DNA from: Solea solea
Lineage: Eukaryota > Chordata > Actinopteri > Pleuronectiformes > Soleidae
Direction: 5' to 3'
Assembly: GCF_958295425.1 (NCBI RefSeq)
Contig: NC_081138.1
Coordinates: forward strand, 19,528,886 to 19,592,885
DNA length: 64,000 nucleotides
In this document: positions 30,181 through 42,190 of the stretch, piece by piece
How positions within the stretch are numbered: the stretch's first letter is position 1
How the letters are laid out: each line of letters opens with the position of its first letter
Notes under the pieces: generated by a model
What the model was told of the DNA's origin: nothing
The model's input: the letters and a program-made list of their open reading frames with translations, nothing else
Databases searched by the model: none
Translations under genes and position numbers: made by a program

Positions 30181-31524
30181 AAGGAATGGTAATTTTTACA
30201 TAATTATTCTCATTTGAAAAACATTTAAATGTGTTAGATGTGTATAGATCAAGACAGTAATGAATCTAAAATTTATATTCAGGCTTTAACAAATATTGCG
30301 CCTCCTGTGATTTGACAGAACAACAAAAACAAAAGACAACACTGGTTTATAGTCCTACTGAATATTATCTTTCGTCAATACATACGTATTATGTACGTCA
30401 ATACATGAAAATAGAATAGAATTTCTATAGATTTAAAGAGTCATGGAAACATCTTGGCTAAAGTGAGTAAGCTTTTCAACAAAATATTTAACATTAGTTT
30501 CACTGTTTTTAGATATTTTAATGCAGAAAGGATATATTATATCAGATTCAAACACTTATGACCTCTTTGCTTCCATATCAATAACAAGGAAATTAAGAAT
30601 ATAAACGTAATACATACATACACATCACAGGTAGCCACAAGAGTTTATGTCTTTTTGTTGTTTTTTTAAATGATAAGTCTGAAAGTCCTGGCAAACAAGT
30701 ATTCTTTATTGATTTGTGCCCAGTGACCTGATAGATGCTCAGGCAGAATGAATTAATCACTGTGAGCTCATCTATAATCAATCTATAATCTATAATCAAG
30801 TCAGCTGGGAGGGATTCAACAGTGCAACAAAGCTGTTCAGATATTAGAGATTAGTGTAACGTGAATACACACTTATGTACAACATGCGTATGTATGCATA
30901 CTGTACACACACATACGTATATACAGTATATTATATAAACTGTGAGGGTATGTGTATATGTACCCTACTCTATTTCTATTTACAGTATATAAACATATTA
31001 GCTTCTGACGGGAGAAACTATCCATAAGAGTCTTTGTTGTTGGCGAGAGGTGAGTGAAGCATTAGCCAAAGTATTAATTTTATGTATTTTCTCAGTGTAT
31101 GATCTTAATGGATGGAACTATGTATGAGAGAGATGCTAATCGACAACACATCAGATGTGTCAGGTGGTTATTGCAAGATAAATGCATTATTTTCTTTTCT
31201 TTTTTAGGTATATCTGTGTTTGTGCTCGATATGCCATGTGTTCTAAACACATACGTTGGCGTTTGAATACGGTTGTCACTTCAAATGACACTTTATTCTA
31301 TTCATGTCATGGTGCTTAAAAGTGTCCCTGCGGGTTTTTTCTTGATCAGTGTGACCGACGAGCCACAGAGAGAGAAAAGGGTGCGAGCCAGCTTGTTGTT
31401 GTCGTTTTGACCTGAAACTTAAACGTTTGTTCAAACACATAAACACGTTTATCTCGGTACAGCCATCGTACAAGTCCCATCCGTTTGCGGCGCTACATGG
31501 ATCTCCACAGGGATAACGGGTCGT

Positions 31525-31870
31525 CACACGTCTTTGCCTCTGCAATGGAAAATTACACCTATTCCTTATTTCTGCTTTCACCCTATATATGCTTACATAG
31601 CTTCGGTTTGACATTCACCCAAAACTGATTCACTCCCTGTTTAAGAATCTTCACTTTTCAAGGCTCAGGGCCACAATTCTCCTTCCACAAGCTCCTCTTT
31701 GTATGCTGCACGAGATAAGCTCATGACGTGACAACTAGCTGCCGTATATACTGTAAACTATGTAACTTTCTTTGTGTCTCGGAGCCACCGTGATCATCCA
31801 TTTGATACTCGAGCTTATACGGTGAAACAAGCAACATAAGGAATAGGTGTCATTGTCCATGACAGCGTCC
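31525..31870. repeat. imperfect about 60-bp inverted repeat
   Basis: ACACCTATTCCTTAT at about 31557-31571 has its exact complement at about 31837-31851. Similarity continues on both sides: CTGCAATGGAAAATT versus CTGTCATGGACAATG outside, and GCTTTCACCCTATA versus TTTCACCGTATA inside. The arms are separated by about 230 bp. It looks like a MITE or a foldback repeat in the hmbox1 3' region. Confidence 0.7.
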
Positions 31871-32012
31871 CACGCCCCATCATTTGTACACTAACTAGAC
31901 TTCAGCATCAGAATAATTGTGGTTACACTGTGGCCGTATTCAGATTACCAGCCAGATTGTTCTATTCCAATTCATGGCAGATCATATTGACCTTTGACCT
32001 TTTACATGCATC

Positions 32013-32036
32013 ATCAACAACAACAACAACAACAAC
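32013..32036. repeat. (CAA)n microsatellite
   Basis: About eight CAA units. Confidence 0.9.
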
Positions 32037-35000
32037 AGAAAACGTCATATTCACTCGCGGGAGATACTGTAGGTCAAATAAGATTAGACTGGAATAGATG
32101 AAGCTACCATTTGAGGGTGAGATTTGTTTCTAGAGCTGAGGTGTCAAACTGTTACATCCTGTTATGATGTAAACATGAGGTGATAGAATATTGACATAGA
32201 ACATTGTATTAACTATATCTGCCACTCATATTTATGAGTAATAAGACATTCGGTTTTCTACCGCATTATTAATTGCATTATATTCAACATTAGCTTATAT
32301 TTATAGAAGCTGTATATGAGTATCTCTATAGTGTGTATATATAGAGAATAGATTTATTTTGAATCATTAACATGTTTTTATTGTGAAGTTGACACCATTC
32401 CATATCAAAACAAGCACTTTTACTTTGAAATGCTGTGATATTCCATCATGAATATTTTCAATGCCATATCATAATTAAATAATATGTTATATTTCTTCTT
32501 GCTCACCCGCTACTGAACAGTTCCAACCTTTTACTCTAATCCCGCCCCCTCTTGACCAGACTAGGCGCTCATCAAAATGCAGTTTACATCCAACCAGAAG
32601 TGCTTTAAGCAGTAATAAATAGCATATGTTACAATATGTACAGGGTGGTTTATTAAAAGAAAAGAAAAATGACTATTGATACAGATATGTACAGGTTATA
32701 ACTAGGACTATAATACAGTTGAAAGATTATATATATCTGATCTAGGGCCAAATTGGATAAAGCTCACTTCAGTTTGGTAATCTCAACGCAGCCAAATGTT
32801 TTGTTTCCATAGAAAAACATGTAAACATGAAATATGAATTTAAATTCTCCCCTAGAACAAAGAGATATGTTTCAACTGATTTAGTGCAATACCTTCAATG
32901 CCCACATTTTTGGAAAACACTGCCCTCATGTGTTGTTCAGCACATGGAATATACTGAATGGTTTTAAGTTCAAGTGCCTTATTTGTTTTTTGCGGCGCAC
33001 CGACACATGGGAATTGTACAATGGCTGCACATGCGTCACTATTGATGAAAGAAAGACAAACACCTGCACAGTGAAGTGGCTTCACTCTAAACCAGGTGCA
33101 TCCTTGTTCATCGGCCAGTGCTTCACAGACTCAGCTACTAGTTCAGAGTTAAAAACTCAACACAGATACCTCACAAATACACCCCCCCTCCACCCCCCAC
33201 CCCCCTTGCTATGGTATAAGCTACACCCCAGGTTCCTTCACCGCTGCTGCAATGTGAATCCCAGCTTCAACGGCTGGGAATAAAAAGCTGATCTGTCCGG
33301 AGTAAACTGAATACAGAAACGCCAGTGTCCGAAATTTCTTCTCAAACTCAATACATATTAAGTTGGAAAGTAAAGGGACAATTCTGATTCAAAAATAAAA
33401 CGATTTATTTGTTCATCAGCTGCTGTTCTTACAGGAGTCTATGAACATTTTACCTCCTCGTCCTGGTTTCAGATTGCATGACTGAGAAAGTGTCAGGTTT
33501 TATGGTGGAATGTCTCTTTAGTTGTGCGGCAGCAGAGCTGTCTTTGCTTTAAGCATTTAAAAGACTCTGAGGCATCACTGGTCAGCCATGTAGCTCTTTG
33601 TTTGAATTATTTGACACCAAAATGTGTGATCCTTCCGTGGGGTTTTTGTTTTTTAATCTGCTAAGCAGAAGCCTTTCCTTTCTGAAGGGAATCTATAGAT
33701 TCATTTAAGGCAAAGTGCTGTTCTGAGATTATTTCAGGATTTTAAAATCATTTAATTTGCCTTTTTTTTTTTAAGCTGTTGGATTGTTCGTGTTATTTTT
33801 GTTTTGTAATTATAAAGCCAAAAAGAAATCAGAAAGCAATGGGACGAAAAGTTGACACAAAAATTAAGAAATAAGAGTAAAAGACAATTAATGAAAACAC
33901 AAAAGTCTAAGTGGTTTGTTGAAAAGTAGACGTGAGGTGAAGCCATCTTAGTTTTGTTGTTTTGTTTGTTGCACATGGCCCACAGGTGGGTGTCAGTCCA
34001 TTATCCTGTTATTTACATTTCAGTGTGGGCTAACAAATCATCAATAACGTGTTCTACACTTGGCTGAAGTGGAAAAATTTAACAGCAATAAGTGAAAGTG
34101 TGCATTCATACACTGCCCTGTCCAAAAATAAAAAGGGTCACACACTGTAGTATTAAAGGGGCTCCTTCAGTGACTTTACAGCCTACGGTCTAAATTTACT
34201 GATTTGGATATTCCCTGCTACTCCCTGTCGTCTCTTCTTCTTCTGACGCCATTTCCTGTGTCGCGCCTGCACTTTTTCATTGGCTGTTTGCAACATGTGT
34301 TTCCAGTTGAGTCGTTAATCAGTTCCAACTACCCGATTGCATCCAGACTCAATTCATAAAACATGATTGATTGACTGCGACTGAACAGATTTCTGTGCCA
34401 ACTAACCACTACCCGATTTGTGGGTAAAATTGGGCAAAACAATCATACAGTGTGTCCCCAGCTTACCTGGATTCATCGGGTAAGTTCAAATTATAAAAGC
34501 CCTTCAGGGAACACGAGACCACGAGACCCCACTGAGATGTGTCTGGGATGTGCAGGAGAATGGTCCAACCCTGGAGTGGAAAAAAAATAATAAATACAAC
34601 TGAATTGAAATGGTTGTGACATCAAGGGCAAGCCACTATGATTAATGTCGTAATTAAAGGTGGTCAGTGTGTGACTTTTGACGGGCAGTGTATGGAAATC
34701 AAAGAGATCGGTGAACAACACAAGGCCCTTTGCTCTTCCAGTTGAGAGTCGCGCACGTTGTAGCAGTGCTGACGACACGTTGTATCGTGCTCCATTGAAA
34801 TGTCAGGATTCAAACGCCCAGGCATAGATGTCTTTATCTGTTATTGTCTCTTCCAACATGTACACAGCAGATTTAGTGAGACGCGTTCACTGGCACTCGC
34901 ATGTTGGTGCGACAGAATTAGTTTAGAATCATCATTTACTTTGGGCAGCAGAGGCTTGATCTGATCACAGATCTGCTGCCTGAACAAAGTGGGAATTAAT

Positions 35001-35360
35001 CAATGTATCCATCATCAAATGTGGATGTTCTAGGTTTAATGTTCCCATTGAAATGCTACTCAAAAAGAACATTATGACATGATTTTTTGTTTTTAAACTG
35101 ACATGGTTGCCATTTAATTCTAGAAATAAACTTACAATTCTGTGTAAGATGAAAAACCTCAGCAGGATCTTTGTTGGTTTATTTTTAATCCCCTCCTGTC
35201 CTCTATTTCAAGATTTAGTGCCTTTTTTGGACAGTAGACTGTTCTGTAATCGCATATGTAGAAAAACCTACATATGCATTTTGTTACTTTTACATCTGTT
35301 GGATAAACCTTATCTATTATTTTTTAAGGTGTGTTTTTATTGATATTCTATTTACAAGGG

Positions 35361-35366
35361 AATAAA
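35361..35366 (+). terminator. probable distal hmbox1 polyadenylation signal
   Basis: AATAAA followed 22-55 bp downstream by GT-rich text (GTGTCTGTTCCCGTTTGTGTGTC), a textbook downstream element. It is the strongest poly(A) context on the plus strand after the hmbox1 stop. Confidence 0.5.
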
Positions 35367-35385
35367 AACTGATCAGAGTCCATGC

Positions 35386-36284
35386 ACTGTGTCTGTTCCC
35401 GTTTGTGTGTCAGTGTGTACAGTTTCTTTATCTCTCATGTCTATATCTAAATGTGAAGTGTTAAGATTTGTGGCACATCATTTGAACAACCAAGCAAATG
35501 TCTGCAGATTCTGGTGCAGTGGGGTCATTGGTTCTTCCAGCCTCAGACACATTCTCCCAGGCGACCCAGCTCGGATTAGCCCACCTTCACAGGCTCACAT
35601 CGGGCCTGCCAGCTCTGCCTTTGACATACGTCCACAAGCTCCAAATAACTGGCAACCTCCCTTTCTTTAGCCTCGTCCATTCACTTGTTGGATTCTGACC
35701 CACTTGTTGTCAGGTCTAGCTGTAGATGGGAGGATGCTGTCTGGGCCGTGACCTTAAGCTGCTTTGCCAACGTCCACTTCCAAATAAATGCCAGTAGCTG
35801 GTAGAAGTGAAGAGGCCTGACTTTGGTCCTGATTGTGGGCCGTGCTTTTCACCAACTCTCACAAAGACAATCTGGCACCAACAGACTCCCCTCTTCTGGA
35901 GCACTGAGGGGTAAATCTGTTTTTTTTATCTCCTGCCACAGATTTGGAGGTTTGCAGAAGTGGGTAAAGTGTCATACACACAAACTAAGACAAAGAAAAC
36001 TTACACAGTGGTGGTCTACTTGCCAGACGTTACACCTTGAGACCTGCTCCAGAACATTCTCCCATCTTGTCCATGTTCCTTTTTTTGGTACTGTGTAAAT
36101 GAGCATCAGGGGCCACAGGTTTGAGTGTCCTCCCCCAGTCTTTCTGATATAATAAGTGTAGTGGAAGATCCTCCGTAGGCTCTTGACTGGCTCCTTCTAC
36201 ATGGACGCTATGATGGTTTCCACCAACTGAGATGTGCAACTTGTTTAATTCTGATGACCTCACCTTTCAACCTGCAGAACGTTT
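35386..36284. other. intergenic region without recognised gene
   Basis: Several overlapping open frames of 60-93 codons on both strands have no recognisable domain. They are likely chance or decayed repeat sequence. Confidence 0.5.
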
Positions 36285-36848
36285 TTGGCATTTTTCCCAC
36301 TACCCAGTCCTGGCACTTTTTTTGTTTTGCTCTTCCATTAGTGATAGTACCTGATACTTTTTTTTTAGTAACTGCTCTGGCGAGATACCAAGCGAGCTGA
36401 GCCAATACTATACGTGACGTCGTCAGACTGCTGGCCACTGAGTGTCCTCATTAGCACGACATCTGACACAGGAATCAAACCAACAATGCTTTACTGTAGA
36501 TCAGTTGAAAAGACTTGCTTTAATCTCCAACATTTAGCAAGGAAATGTCTAAAAGTCTGGTGTATTTAGGGACAGCACTGCCGCAGATCAGTGACTGTGT
36601 CAGACGGAGTCTGTGCTCCGGTCACGCAGGAAGTACTGAATGATTCTGTTAACTAATCTTTTTAATTAACTGGTTCAAATGATTCAGTACACCGAAGAAC
36701 TGCTTTACAAGTCACTAGTCTCTAGTTAGTGTCATATATACAACAAACACAGCCGTGCTATGATGACTCCACCCACGTTGAGGAGGTACTATAGTGGAAA
36801 ACCATGTAGAGCCGTGCTGTGTCAGGACTATGTAGTGGAAAAATATTT
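36285..36848. mobile_element. MITE with about 25-bp terminal inverted repeats
   Basis: The left arm TTTTCCCACTACCCAGTCCTG (about 36291-36312) pairs with the complement of 36821-36845 (TTTTCCACTACATAGTCCTG). The interior has GGCGAGATACCAAGCGAGC, GAGCCAATACTA and GAGGAGGTACTATAGTGGA, which I recognise from a widespread teleost repeat. No transposase. The family name is not assigned. Confidence 0.7.
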
Positions 36849-36917
36849 GTTAAGTAAAGTAAAAGCCAAAATACAAAAGTACAACTCACCACCTGTAGTA
36901 CTCAAGGTATTTTGATA

Positions 36918-37107
36918 CTGTAATGCAGTGTTTCTCAATCCTGGTCCTCGCAACACACCTGATTCAAATAGTCAGCTCATCAACAGGCTCTGCAATGGCC
37001 TGCTAACGAGCCATTTATTTGAATCAGGTGTGTTGGAGCAGGGAAACGCCTCAAACACGCAGGACAGGGAGTCCAGAGGAGTGGGATTAAGAAACTCTGC
37101 TCTAATG
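36918..37107. mobile_element. 174-bp hAT-type MITE
   Basis: The element at 36926-37099 begins CAGTGTTTCTCAATC and ends GATTAAGAAACTCTG (inverted match 12 of 15). It is flanked by an 8-bp near-perfect duplication, CTGTAATG and CTCTAATG (7 of 8), as expected for hAT transposition. Confidence 0.8.
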
Positions 37108-37617
37108 GAGTGCAACTGGTTAAATGATCCACTTACTCGCTTTTACTTTATTCACCATAACCACCAAAGGAATAAAGTTTGCAAGATGACAACTGGAGAA
37201 ATTAGCTCCTGGGATTGAATGCCAATCATTCCATCTCCACGTCAGCTGAGCAAACAATATGCAGCTGCAAATTAACGTTTGAATGTTTTTTGTTAGATTT
37301 GAAGTCTGTGTCACACTGATTAACCGTGAAGTTTACTGCATTATAACATCAGCTCAGCACAAAACCTTTGTCACAAAGAAAGAACAAAATCTTTTTTTAA
37401 TCTTCCTCCTTTTATTTTTTTCCTTACCAGATTACTGTTCAGATGATTAAAAAAAAAAAAAAACAAAGAAAAAAAAGAAAATTATAAATGTATTATAATA
37501 CAGGTTTATTCTTTGGATTGCAGCATTGAATTACACAAAACCAAGTTAATCAAAACCCAAACTTGTGCTCAGATGGTTCATTTTCTTATAGAAGTTTTGC
37601 TTTGAGCACATATATGT

Positions 37618-37655
37618 ATGTATATATATATATATATACACACACACATACGTAC
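37618..37655. repeat. (TA)n/(CA)n tract
   Basis: TATATG followed by TA and then CACACA and TACG/TACA steps, a compound microsatellite. Confidence 0.85.
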
Positions 37656-38328
37656 ATACATACTCTGAACGTCCACACCGTTATGACAAATCCACTCCAC
37701 AGAATCAATAACTGATCAATGATTAGTAAGAACGATTTGAGATACATTTATTACGTTTTATTTTTTTTTAATGGCTGACTGTGGGGACTGGAATTATTAT
37801 TATTGATTTATTTTATTATACTTCACTAGCACCAGACTGTCCCCTTCAGCTTCTGTTATTCCACAGCTCAGTGTCTTATGGCTGCAGGTTCCCGGGATGA
37901 AACACTGACATCAACTGGCCTCAAATGCACCAAGAGGAGCAGCTGTATCTGAAATGGACTGGAGCGCAAAAAAAGAAGCTATAAAGAAAAAGGCTGTGTT
38001 GCATCCAGCCACTTAAAAACAGCCAAGTATTGCTTGCTTGTTTGTTTTTTTCTGAGGACACACTGGGTGCAGTCAAGTAGTGAAGCAGGTACAACTCATT
38101 TCAGCTGAAAGGCCTTAGGGATGAAGTTGGCATCACAATCTGGACGACGACCAAGACCAGGGACAGAGGTAGAGTAACCAGCTGAGGACGCGCTACAGAG
38201 GACATTGCTCTTTTTTTTCAGTCTGAAATAAAGGTTGTAAAAGGTCTGATCTGGTCCAAAGTGAGCCGAGGCGGTCAGGAATGCAGTTGTAGGGCAGTGG
38301 ACGGTTGCAGTTTTCTGCTTATAACGCA

Positions 38329-38564
38329 TTAAAAAGGTAGAGTGTGTAAAGTTTAGCAACATTTATTGGTGAAGTCGGATGTTGCAGCTGAATACTAAAG
38401 TGTGTTGGAGAATCTGTGTAGCCTTCAGTTAGCATCAAAACTTGGTTAGATGTTTAGTGTGTCCTTCCTGAACTGGCTCCTAATATAAATATAAAACAAT
38501 TATACAACCAGATGATTGTACACTTACATATATATATAATACATTTTGCACACTGGAACTTTAA
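38329..38564. mobile_element. TTAA-flanked MITE
   Basis: TTAA at 38329-38332 and 38561-38564 flanks sequence with ends AAAGGTAGAGTGTGTAAA and the complement AGTTCCAGTGTGCAAAA. The interior includes TGTTGCAGCTGAATACT and GTAGCCTTCAGTT, recognised from a very common fish repeat. Non-coding. Related sequence occurs at about 11.08 kb. Confidence 0.7.
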
Positions 38565-39960
38565 GTCTCCTGTGTGGAATGATGCAAGTTAGAGTTGCCA
38601 CCAGGGGGCGACATAATGGCTCTCATTTAAAGATTATCATCTCTCTTTCATAGAACTCTTTTGACCAAAACACTCAAATCTAAGTAATAGATAACACTTT
38701 TTTCTTTATATTTTTTTTTAATGTGACCATTTTATTTTAACCAGAGGGAGTTTTTTATGGTTTAGGAAATGCTCTCTTAAAAAAAACAAACATCTTTTTT
38801 ACAGAATGTGAGAGCTGGGATAATTCCTGCTGAAACCAGCCATGTTCCCGTTCGAAGGCCACAGTGAGGCAGGGAGCAAGACATGTTGCTCCAGACCACT
38901 GGTCCCATAGTCGGCACACAGCTGCAGGAAATGCAAACAGGAGGTGAAGGCGACAAAGATAATTATGGGACCAACAGAAGACAAGAAACCAACAACAGTA
39001 AAACAGCAATAAAAAGAAAGAAACCTTTTGAGGGTCCGAGGATTCCGATATGATGAATTACTGAGCAGGAATACACTCGGACAATCACGTCAATAAAAGA
39101 ACAGGATGTGGTTCTGGTAGTTGATACGGTCATGTTGAAGAATACTGTTAATGGCTTTGGACGAATCTCTACAGTGGAAGAGATGGACACCATGGAAATG
39201 AAGAACATTATTACTAGTTTTCTTTTCTCTCATGTGCACCATCGCATTTTCCATCTAATATCAGCGTCACACTTCGCCTGATGAACTGATGCTGCAAACT
39301 GTGGAGAGTAACAGAGAGGGGAGGTGTGCTAGAAGAAGACTAGTGTCTCTGTCATCACTACATTTGAGCTGAGCTGGATCATCCATTTACATTAAAAAGG
39401 CAGATGAGCAGTGAGTGGAGGAACGTAGGTGAAGAAAACTGCTCTGAGAAGTGAAAACAGTGCAGCTGAAAGAAAAACAGGTAGCTTGAGAATTTTCAAA
39501 AAAAAAAAAAAATAGATGCATTTTCTTCCTACATTTACAAGTGTTCAAAAACAGGAACTCTTTTAATTTCCTCTGAAGTCTTTTGTGCAAATTAACTGAA
39601 GCACTGATATTAAAATAGTGTGAGGAAGATAGGCAGTCACATGATTATAGAGGCACAACAACGTAAAAAGGAAGCCTGAAGTGATCTCAAACCCCTTAAA
39701 ACAGTGTGTGAGCAGAGACCAGGACAGGACAGGAGAGTCCACCGGCCACACAGAGACACGAGGAGGAGAACGTTGCTCACTCCACGCTTCATGAGTGAAG
39801 GTGCAGCTGGTGGTCGTTTCCCGTCGTGTCAAGGGCTCGCCGACACTGAAACAAAAGCCAGCTCCAACACACAGACACACAAACACACACACACCACACC
39901 ACAACACAGGAAACTTTACTCCCTCTCTTCATTACCACATGACTATTATGAACCACATTT
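38565..39960. other. intergenic region without recognised gene
   Basis: AT-rich with short open frames lacking any recognisable domain, and a CA-rich tract at about 39870-39905. Confidence 0.5.
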
Positions 39961-39978
39961 TCTTTCTTTAATGGTCCA

Positions 39979-40050
39979 GTTCAGGCCTGGTATGAACATC
40001 AGTCCTGAGAGACCTGATCACAAGTGGACACCAATGTCATGTATGTTGGT
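39979..40050 (+). repeat. left end of an interrupted MITE
   Basis: TTCAGGCCTGGTATGAACATC...GTCCTGAG...CTGATCACAAGTGG pairs with the complement of 42136-42190 (TTCAGACCTGGTGTTAACATC...GTCCTGTG...CAGATTACATGTG). It appears to be one terminus of an older element now split by the Tc1 insertion. Confidence 0.6.
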
Positions 40051-40068
40051 GTGTCCTTATATTTTCGG

Positions 40069-40206
40069 TCTCTTTAGGACCCTTTCTGGCATAAACAGTA
40101 GTCCTCGTGAAGACAAAACCCCAGTCCTAATGAGACATCTGGTTAAGTTCAGGGCTAAGATTTAAATAGTAGTTAGGTTAAGGTTAGGCATTAACTGGTT
40201 AGGGAC
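40069..40206 (+). repeat. interspersed repeat copy
   Basis: Same family as the inverted copy at 15817-15980: TTTAGGACC, GGCATAAACA, AGTCCTCGTGA, CAGTCCTAATGAG and TTAACTGGTTAGGG occur in the same order. It directly abuts the Tc1 insertion point. Confidence 0.65.
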
Positions 40207-40211
40207 ACTAC

Positions 40212-41826
40212 TACAGTGCTCAGCGTAAATGAGTACACCCCCTTCGAAAGGTACCATTTTAAACAATATCTCAATGAAAACAAAAACAATTTCCAAAATG
40301 TTGACAAGACTAAGTATTATTTAACATCTGTTTAACTTATAACATGAAAGTAAGGTTAATAATATAACTTAGAGAACAAAATTTATAGTTTTACTCAAAT
40401 TGGGGTGATGCAAAAATGAGTACACCCCACTGAAAGTCTCTGGAGCAAGGCTAAATTTTAGACTACAAATGTCCAATTTCACAATAATCAACCACAGGTG
40501 AGTCTAATTATTCATCACACAGGTGTCCAGCAGACAGTTGACTATAAACCCCTTCCCATATCATGTTGTTAGCAATGGCACCACATGGAAGAGAAATGTC
40601 TCAAGACCTGAGAAAGAAAATAATTTCTTTACACCGCAAAGGTGAAGGCTACAAGAAGATCAGCAAAGCTTTACTTATCAGTCAGAATACTGAAGCAAAA
40701 GTGGTAGAAAAATTTAAAAAAGATGGAACTGCAACCATCTCACAGAGACGTCCAGGTCGTCCACGGAAGTTAACACCTCGACAGGAGCGTCTCCTGATGA
40801 GAAGGGTCAAAGAAAATCATCATGCAAGTTCACTGCAGTTATCCAAGGAAGTAGAAAGCCAAACTGGGGTGACTATTTCCTGTGACACAATATGGCATAC
40901 ACTGCAGAGGAATGGCATGCATGGGTGCCGTCCCAACGGAAGCCTCTCCTAAAGCCCAGGCACATAAAAGCCCGCCTAGAGTTTGCCAGGGCCCATGCTG
41001 ACAAAGATGAAGACTACTGGGACTCTGTACTTTGGAGTGATGAGACCAAGATAAATGTTTTTGGAACTGATGGCTTCAAAACTGTATGGCGTCGCAAAGG
41101 TGAGGAATTCAAAGAAAAATGCATGGTGCCTACAGTGAAACATGGTGGTGACAGTGTCCTTATGTGGGGCTGCATGAGTGCTGCTGGTGTCTTGGAGCTG
41201 CGTTTCATTGATGGCATCATGAATTCACAGATGTTTTGCTCTATACTGAAAGAAAAGATGCTACCATCACTCAGTGCCTTTGGCATTGTCCACTTTTCCA
41301 ACATGACAATGATCCTAAACGCACATCTAAGGCCACTGTTGGATTTCTGAAGAAGAACAGGGTAAAAGTGATTCAGTGGCCAAGTATGTCTCCTGATCTG
41401 AACCCAATTGAACACCTATGGGGAATTCTGAAGAGTTGAGGATCACTCTCCATCCAGCATCCAGTCTCTAAAAGAGATAATTCTTGAATGGAAAAAGATT
41501 GATGTAGCAAAATGTTTCCAACTTGTTAATTCCATGCCTAGAAGACTTGATGCTGTCATTAAAAATCATGGAGGCCATACAAAGTACTAGATTTAGTAGT
41601 TTTTGTTGTGGGGTGTACTCATTTTTGCATCGCCCTTATTTCAGTAAAACTGAAAAATTTGTAATCTAAGTTATGTTATTGACCTTACTTTCATGTTATA
41701 AGTTTAACAGATGTTATATAAACTTATATATATTCAACATTTTGAAAATAGTTTTTGTGTTCATTGAGATATTGTTTAAAATGGTACTTTTCAAAGGGGG
41801 TGTACTCATTTACGCTGAGCACTGTA
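40212..41826 (+). mobile_element. Tc1/mariner transposon with IR/DR ends, nearly full length
   Basis: Element 40214-41824 (1611 bp) with TA target duplication at 40212-40213 and 41825-41826. Both ends are CAGTGCTCAGCGTAAATGAG. The terminal inverted repeats extend about 215 bp (to about 40432 and from about 41607), roughly 10% diverged by eye. Each arm holds two copies of AAATGAGTACACCCC, an outer and an inner one, the IR/DR layout known from Sleeping Beauty-type elements. A broken transposase gene lies between the arms. Confidence 0.95.
40563..41590 (+). pseudogene. Tc1-like transposase, frameshifted
   Basis: The reading passes through three plus-strand frames (40563-40952, 40892-41350, 41236-41439) and a further in-frame tail to TAG at 41588-41590, so there are about three frameshifts. 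Recognisable parts in order: an N-terminal helix-turn-helix region (MSQDLRKKIISLHRKGEGY) and a GRPRK AT-hook-like motif; first catalytic Asp in WSDETKINVFG; second Asp in HDNDPKRTS; the Glu in [11 protein letters not shown], consistent with DD34E. The C-terminus ends MPRRLDAVIKNHGG. The gene is inactive as read, although all catalytic residues persist. Confidence 0.93.
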
Positions 41827-42135
41827 TGTTTAGCCTGTCTGAAGGAATGGAGATCAATGCTGTGTCCTTAAAAGGACAGCTGTGCAAACCTGTCGTCTCT
41901 GTGCAGTTGACGGGGAGAAATAAAAATGTTGTTTTATCCATTATCAAAAGACATGATGTGTTGATCAGCAGTGATTAGGAGTAAAAAAGACTGTTACACT
42001 GCCGTTTTAGCTAAGAAGGTGGTCAGTAATCTGTCCTATGGATGAATTGTATTCAGGCATTCTCACAAATGTGATCAAATTTGTGATCGAACCTGACATA
42101 ACAATCCTAGGCATTCAGGACTGATTCAGACCATG

Positions 42136-42190
42136 ATCTGCACATGTAATCTGATTACACAGGACGGATGTTAACACCAGGTCTGAATGG
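42136..42190 (-). repeat. right end of the interrupted MITE
   Basis: Its complement matches 39979-40031 over about 50 bp with gaps. Together with the left end it brackets the Tc1 element and the repeat at 40069-40206. Confidence 0.6.

Larger units (their letters stand above)
29199..35385 (+). other. probable long hmbox1 3'UTR
   Basis: AT-rich, gene-free sequence after the hmbox1 stop. AATAAA motifs occur at 29873, 33279 and elsewhere, but the best signal is 35361-35366 with a strong GT-rich element after it. The stretch holds repeats at about 30099-30180, 31500-31870 and 32985-33035, and a CAA tract at 32013-32036. Shorter 3' ends are possible. The UTR assignment is inference from the absence of other genes and the poly(A) context. 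Confidence 0.5.

Noticed and set aside
31276..31614. 112-codon minus-strand ORF in the hmbox1 3' region
   Set aside because: It overlaps an inverted repeat and shares text with another copy at 33.0 kb; it is repeat-derived.
35389..36438. Cluster of 60-93 codon ORFs on both strands
   Set aside because: No recognisable domains or start/splice signals; likely chance frames in decayed repeats.
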